From assembly GCF_024721155.1 (NCBI RefSeq), contig NZ_JAHVAP010000001.1:124001-188000 (forward strand): a stretch of DNA of 64,000 nt, read 5' to 3'. Source of the stretch: Mucilaginibacter phenanthrenivorans. GTDB lineage: Bacteria > Bacteroidota > Bacteroidia > Sphingobacteriales > Sphingobacteriaceae. Each line of letters begins with the position of its first letter. Position 1 is the stretch's first letter. The notes below the pieces were generated by a model, which worked only from the letters and a program-made list of their open reading frames with translations, had not been told where the DNA came from and did not search any database. Below are positions 61,157 to 64,000 of this stretch, in pieces. The position numbers and the translations under genes are program-made.

Positions 61157-63438
61157 TACTATATCTGCTGCACGTAGCTTTTTTGATTGCAATTTGCCTG
61201 ATATTTTATAAGTTGCTTTTACAAAAAGAAACTTTTTACCGGATAAACCGGTGGGTACTATTGGCATGCATGCCATTGTCCTTCCTGCTGCCCTTGATTC
61301 GTGTTCCTCAACAGTGGTCGGCCGACCCTATTCATCAAATGGCGGTTGCAAAAGTTATACCACCTGCTCCCGTTATCTTACCGGAAATTGAAAACCAAAT
61401 AAATATTCCCGCAAAGCCAAAACCTACAGTAAATAAACCATTGGAGAGCAAGCAAACACTAAATCCTGCTATGCAGAATGTTGTGCCACCAAAAACACCA
61501 TCATTTAGCGAGAAAATGGGCGCCTGGCTTAAAACTTTAGATACTGTCCTGCTGATGCATTGGTTGTTCATCATTTATATCACCGGGGTGGTGATATTCA
61601 GCTTAAATCTATTGGTGCAGTTAGCTTTTACACTTTATCAGGCTTATACCAGGCCGGCAATTATTGATGGTGCTTACCGTATTGTTGAGCTCAGTAATGA
61701 TAAAGTACCTTGTTCTTTTCTAAACAACATTTTCATTAATCCTGAGAAATACGAATGGGAAACGTATAACCTTATTTTATTACACGAGAAAATACACGCC
61801 CGTCAACTGCACAGCATCGATATTTTGTTAAGCGAGCTGGTTATTATATTACAATGGTTTAATCCTTTTGCCTGGTGGTACCGCAAGGAGTTGGAGAACA
61901 ACCTCGAATACCTTACGGATGAAGCGGTAACTGTTAAAAACGATGTAGACGCCTCTTCCTACCAGCTTAGCTTGCTGCAGGTCTCTGTGCCTCAGTTTTC
62001 GCTGCGCATTGCAACTAACTATAATCAATCGCTTTTAAAAAAACGGATTCTGATGATGAACGCTAAAAGATCAAACTTTCATACCATGTGGAAGTATTTC
62101 ATGCTGGTTCCTGTATTTGCAGGTTTAGTTTGCACCCTCAATCAACCTGCTTTAAGTAATAATCTTACCACTGTAAGCAATAGTCAAAGGCTCATTGATA
62201 CCGCATTTAAAGGCGATATTACGGGTTTTTGGTATGCCAATAAGGAGAAAGATGTGCTTAACATGGATATGAAAATAGTGATTAATGGTAAAGATATGAG
62301 CTATAATGGATTTACATTTCCTGTAAAGGACCTTACCGAACTACCTGTAAACAAGGAAGGCAAGTTTGTACTTAACCGGAATGCGGGTACCGTTTTGTTT
62401 AGTGGCAAATTTGAAGGCGACCAGGGACTTGGGCGCTTTAAAATGACATTCAACAAAAGCTATATTGAATACCTGGATAAATGTGGCATCAAAAACACAG
62501 ATGCCGATCCACTTATTGGATTATTAGTACAAAACGTGAAGGAGAGTTATATAAAATGCCTGCTTAACAATGGGTTTACAGAAATAAAGGCGAGCGAGTT
62601 AAGCAGTTTAGTCTTTTTTAAGGTAGATGAAAATGATATTAAATTTTGGGGTCAGGCGGGCTTAAGAGATTTTACAGCACACGATTTACTGACGACAAAA
62701 CTTGGCAAAGTTGATAGCGGTTATCTGAAAGAAATCAGAGATGTAGGTTATCCTCATGTTACCTTTCAGGAATTGCGCCGGTTAAAAGCTGATAGCGTAA
62801 CCGGGAGCTATATAAAAGAACTGATTCTTGCACGGCAGGCAGGCAAAAGAACAAATGATACTGCAGATTTAAAACCCAGTATCAACGAAATAACTACTGC
62901 CAGATATATGCATATTGACAGCACCTATTTAAGAGAAATAGCTGTAGCTGGATATAACCTTAACGAATCACAACTGCGCTCGTTCAAAACTTTCAATATA
63001 ACCCCTGACTATATTAAGGACTTGCAAAATTTGGGTTATGCTAAGATACCTGCAACTACGCTACTGAGCCTTAAAATGCAAAAAATAACACCCGAGTATA
63101 TAAGGGCGTTACAAGGCGCAGGTTATACCAATCTTCAATTAAACTCCCTAACCCAATTTAAAGCCTGGGACATTACACCTGCTTACATTGAAAACTTTAA
63201 GGCAATTGGCTATGCCCATATTGAGCCGAATGTATTAGTAATGCTGAAAATGCAAAAAATAACACCCGACTTTATCAAGGGATTCAAAGATTTAGGATTT
63301 ACCAATGTACCTATCAATGAATTTATAGAACTGAAAAATACCGGTGTAACACCAGAATATGTAGCTGCCATGAAACAGAAAGGACTTGTTTCAACCGATC
63401 TGCAAAAGTACGTTACGCTAAAAAACTCTTTTAATTGA
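61153..63438 (+). CDS. M56-family (BlaR1-like) sensor metallopeptidase with C-terminal repeats
   Basis: The 761-residue protein has an N-terminal membrane part with a Zn-protease motif HEKIHARQLHS (HExxH at 211-215) and a conserved LQWFNPFAWWYRKELENNLEYLTDEAV. In place of a penicillin-binding sensor there is a domain with about five or more helical repeats (residues 600-755), each with YI-x-x-L/F-x-x-x-GY-x6-L-x-x-LK-x-x-x-ITP. The DNA shows an exact 23-base repeat at 63073-63095 and 63247-63269. The protein is likely to cleave the BlaI repressor upon a signal. Beta-lactam sensing is not supported by the repeats. Confidence 0.88.
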   Translation: MILYLLHVAFLIAICLIFYKLLLQKETFYRINRWVLLACMPLSFLLPLIRVPQQWSADPIHQMAVAKVIPPAPVILPEIENQINIPAKPKPTVNKPLESKQTLNPAMQNVVPPKTPSFSEKMGAWLKTLDTVLLMHWLFIIYITGVVIFSLNLLVQLAFTLYQAYTRPAIIDGAYRIVELSNDKVPCSFLNNIFINPEKYEWETYNLILLHEKIHARQLHSIDILLSELVIILQWFNPFAWWYRKELENNLEYLTDEAVTVKNDVDASSYQLSLLQVSVPQFSLRIATNYNQSLLKKRILMMNAKRSNFHTMWKYFMLVPVFAGLVCTLNQPALSNNLTTVSNSQRLIDTAFKGDITGFWYANKEKDVLNMDMKIVINGKDMSYNGFTFPVKDLTELPVNKEGKFVLNRNAGTVLFSGKFEGDQGLGRFKMTFNKSYIEYLDKCGIKNTDADPLIGLLVQNVKESYIKCLLNNGFTEIKASELSSLVFFKVDENDIKFWGQAGLRDFTAHDLLTTKLGKVDSGYLKEIRDVGYPHVTFQELRRLKADSVTGSYIKELILARQAGKRTNDTADLKPSINEITTARYMHIDSTYLREIAVAGYNLNESQLRSFKTFNITPDYIKDLQNLGYAKIPATTLLSLKMQKITPEYIRALQGAGYTNLQLNSLTQFKAWDITPAYIENFKAIGYAHIEPNVLVMLKMQKITPDFIKGFKDLGFTNVPINEFIELKNTGVTPEYVAAMKQKGLVSTDLQKYVTLKNSFN

Positions 63439-63461
63439 TGATAAATATTTAATAAAACAAT

Positions 63462-64000
63462 ATGAAAGCTAACCTTATCACAACATTAATTTTAACAATT
63501 CTTTCCCTAAACGCCTTATCACAGCAGAACCTTACATCGGGGCAAGCCTACGACAAGGCACAGGAGGGACGTGCAAGGGCCCGTAAATTTTACGATAAAA
63601 ACAATCCCTCTAAAGGCGAGTGCGACAGCAGTATTGCTATTTTAGATAACACTATCAAATATTTAAATAGCAAACAGGTAACAGAACTTGCACAAGGCAA
63701 CCTGTATTTAAAAGCACGTAAAGCCGATGTTTATTTTGATATGACGATGGTTTATATCCTTGCCCATCAATATGACAAGGCCATTGCAACCTTAGAAAAT
63801 GTTTGTGACCAAGGCGATTACTATCGTATACCGTATTATGAAAAGGATTCCTTATTCATTCCGATACGTTCAGATATGCGCTTTCAGGCTGCAATAAACA
63901 AGCTGAAATTAAGACAAGCACTCTGGAACGACGAATCCCTAAAAACCGCTTACCAGAATAATTTATCAGACGATGAAAAAGTGGCTGGCTTATCACTTTT
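63462..64000 (+). CDS. Exported protein, truncated at window end (possibly S41 peptidase)
   Basis: ATG 63462 opens a frame running past the end of the window (at least 179 residues). It has a signal peptide (MKANLITTLILTILSLNALSQ) and a helical part with TPR-like spacing (LAQGNLYLKARKADVYFDMT..YILAHQYDKAIATLENV). The last visible residues, LSDDEKVAGLSLF, are typical just before the S41 peptidase part in Bacteroidota proteins found behind BlaR-like genes; that is recall, not proof. It is 23 bases after the M56 gene and probably in its operon. Confidence 0.65.
   Translation, partial: MKANLITTLILTILSLNALSQQNLTSGQAYDKAQEGRARARKFYDKNNPSKGECDSSIAILDNTIKYLNSKQVTELAQGNLYLKARKADVYFDMTMVYILAHQYDKAIATLENVCDQGDYYRIPYYEKDSLFIPIRSDMRFQAAINKLKLRQALWNDESLKTAYQNNLSDDEKVAGLSL

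Overview
The window looks like a chromosomal segment of a Bacteroidota bacterium, most likely a member of the Sphingobacteriaceae (Mucilaginibacter/Pedobacter type). This rests on moderate to low GC, A-rich leaders in place of Shine-Dalgarno sites, Bacteroidota-type promoters (TTTG - about 19 nt - TAnnTTTG, seen very clearly before the BlaI gene), and gene types typical of that group (DUF4142 lipoprotein, GH29 fucosidase, LytTR/LytS signalling, BlaI-M56 pair). No rRNA, tRNA, CRISPR or insertion sequence was recognised.

Layout. 1-13.3 kb is housekeeping and mixed metabolism: a PhoH-type ATPase tail, a FUSC membrane protein, PEP carboxylase, a DUF4142 lipoprotein, thymidylate kinase, DUF763 and DUF4268 proteins, an alpha-L-fucosidase with an SMP-30 lactonase, a VOC protein, a MarR-GNAT fusion and a DUF2000 protein. 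13.3-28.7 kb is an exopolysaccharide locus, all on the minus strand: response regulator, priming glycosylphosphotransferase with a degenerate receiver domain, half-length TolC-like protein, Wzc-like chain-length protein, a tiny membrane protein, Wzy-like polymerase, acyltransferase, Wzx-like flippase and four glycosyltransferases, with an A-PCP-TE NRPS gene embedded among them. 28.9-40.4 kb holds a co-directional Sfp-type PPTase, a C-A-PCP-TE NRPS and a 2194-residue A-PCP-KS-AT-ACP-aminotransferase hybrid. The hybrid should build a beta-amino acid unit from a starter amino acid and malonate. Both TE-bearing NRPS proteins carry A-domain pocket residues that I read as glycine-type.

42.1-47.8 kb is a compact eight-gene minus-strand operon resembling a dedicated type II fatty acid/polyketide system: FabG, hotdog, ACP with an unusual PST motif, KS, FabI-like reductase, AcpS, alpha/beta hydrolase, PlsC-like acyltransferase. 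48-51.4 kb carries a class II cyclic-nucleotide phosphodiesterase, a DUF488 protein, a cysteine-less peroxiredoxin-fold protein, a DUF4395 protein with a CxxC, and a lysine/alanine-rich histone-H1-like protein.

52-58 kb is the most unusual part: two LytTR response regulators, a LytS-type histidine kinase, a full-length lantibiotic dehydratase (LanB) and, between them, a 49-codon minus-strand gene (53757-53906). It encodes a basic leader followed by a tail with 11 threonines in 15 residues and no cysteine anywhere. I read this as the candidate precursor of a dehydrated, cysteine-free RiPP made by the LanB; no cyclase, protease or transporter is visible. The remainder (58.3-64 kb) has a DUF1801/YdeI-type protein, a VOC protein, an AraC regulator, and a BlaI-M56 signalling pair behind a promoter overlapped by two tandem operator palindromes, followed by a truncated secreted protein at the window edge.
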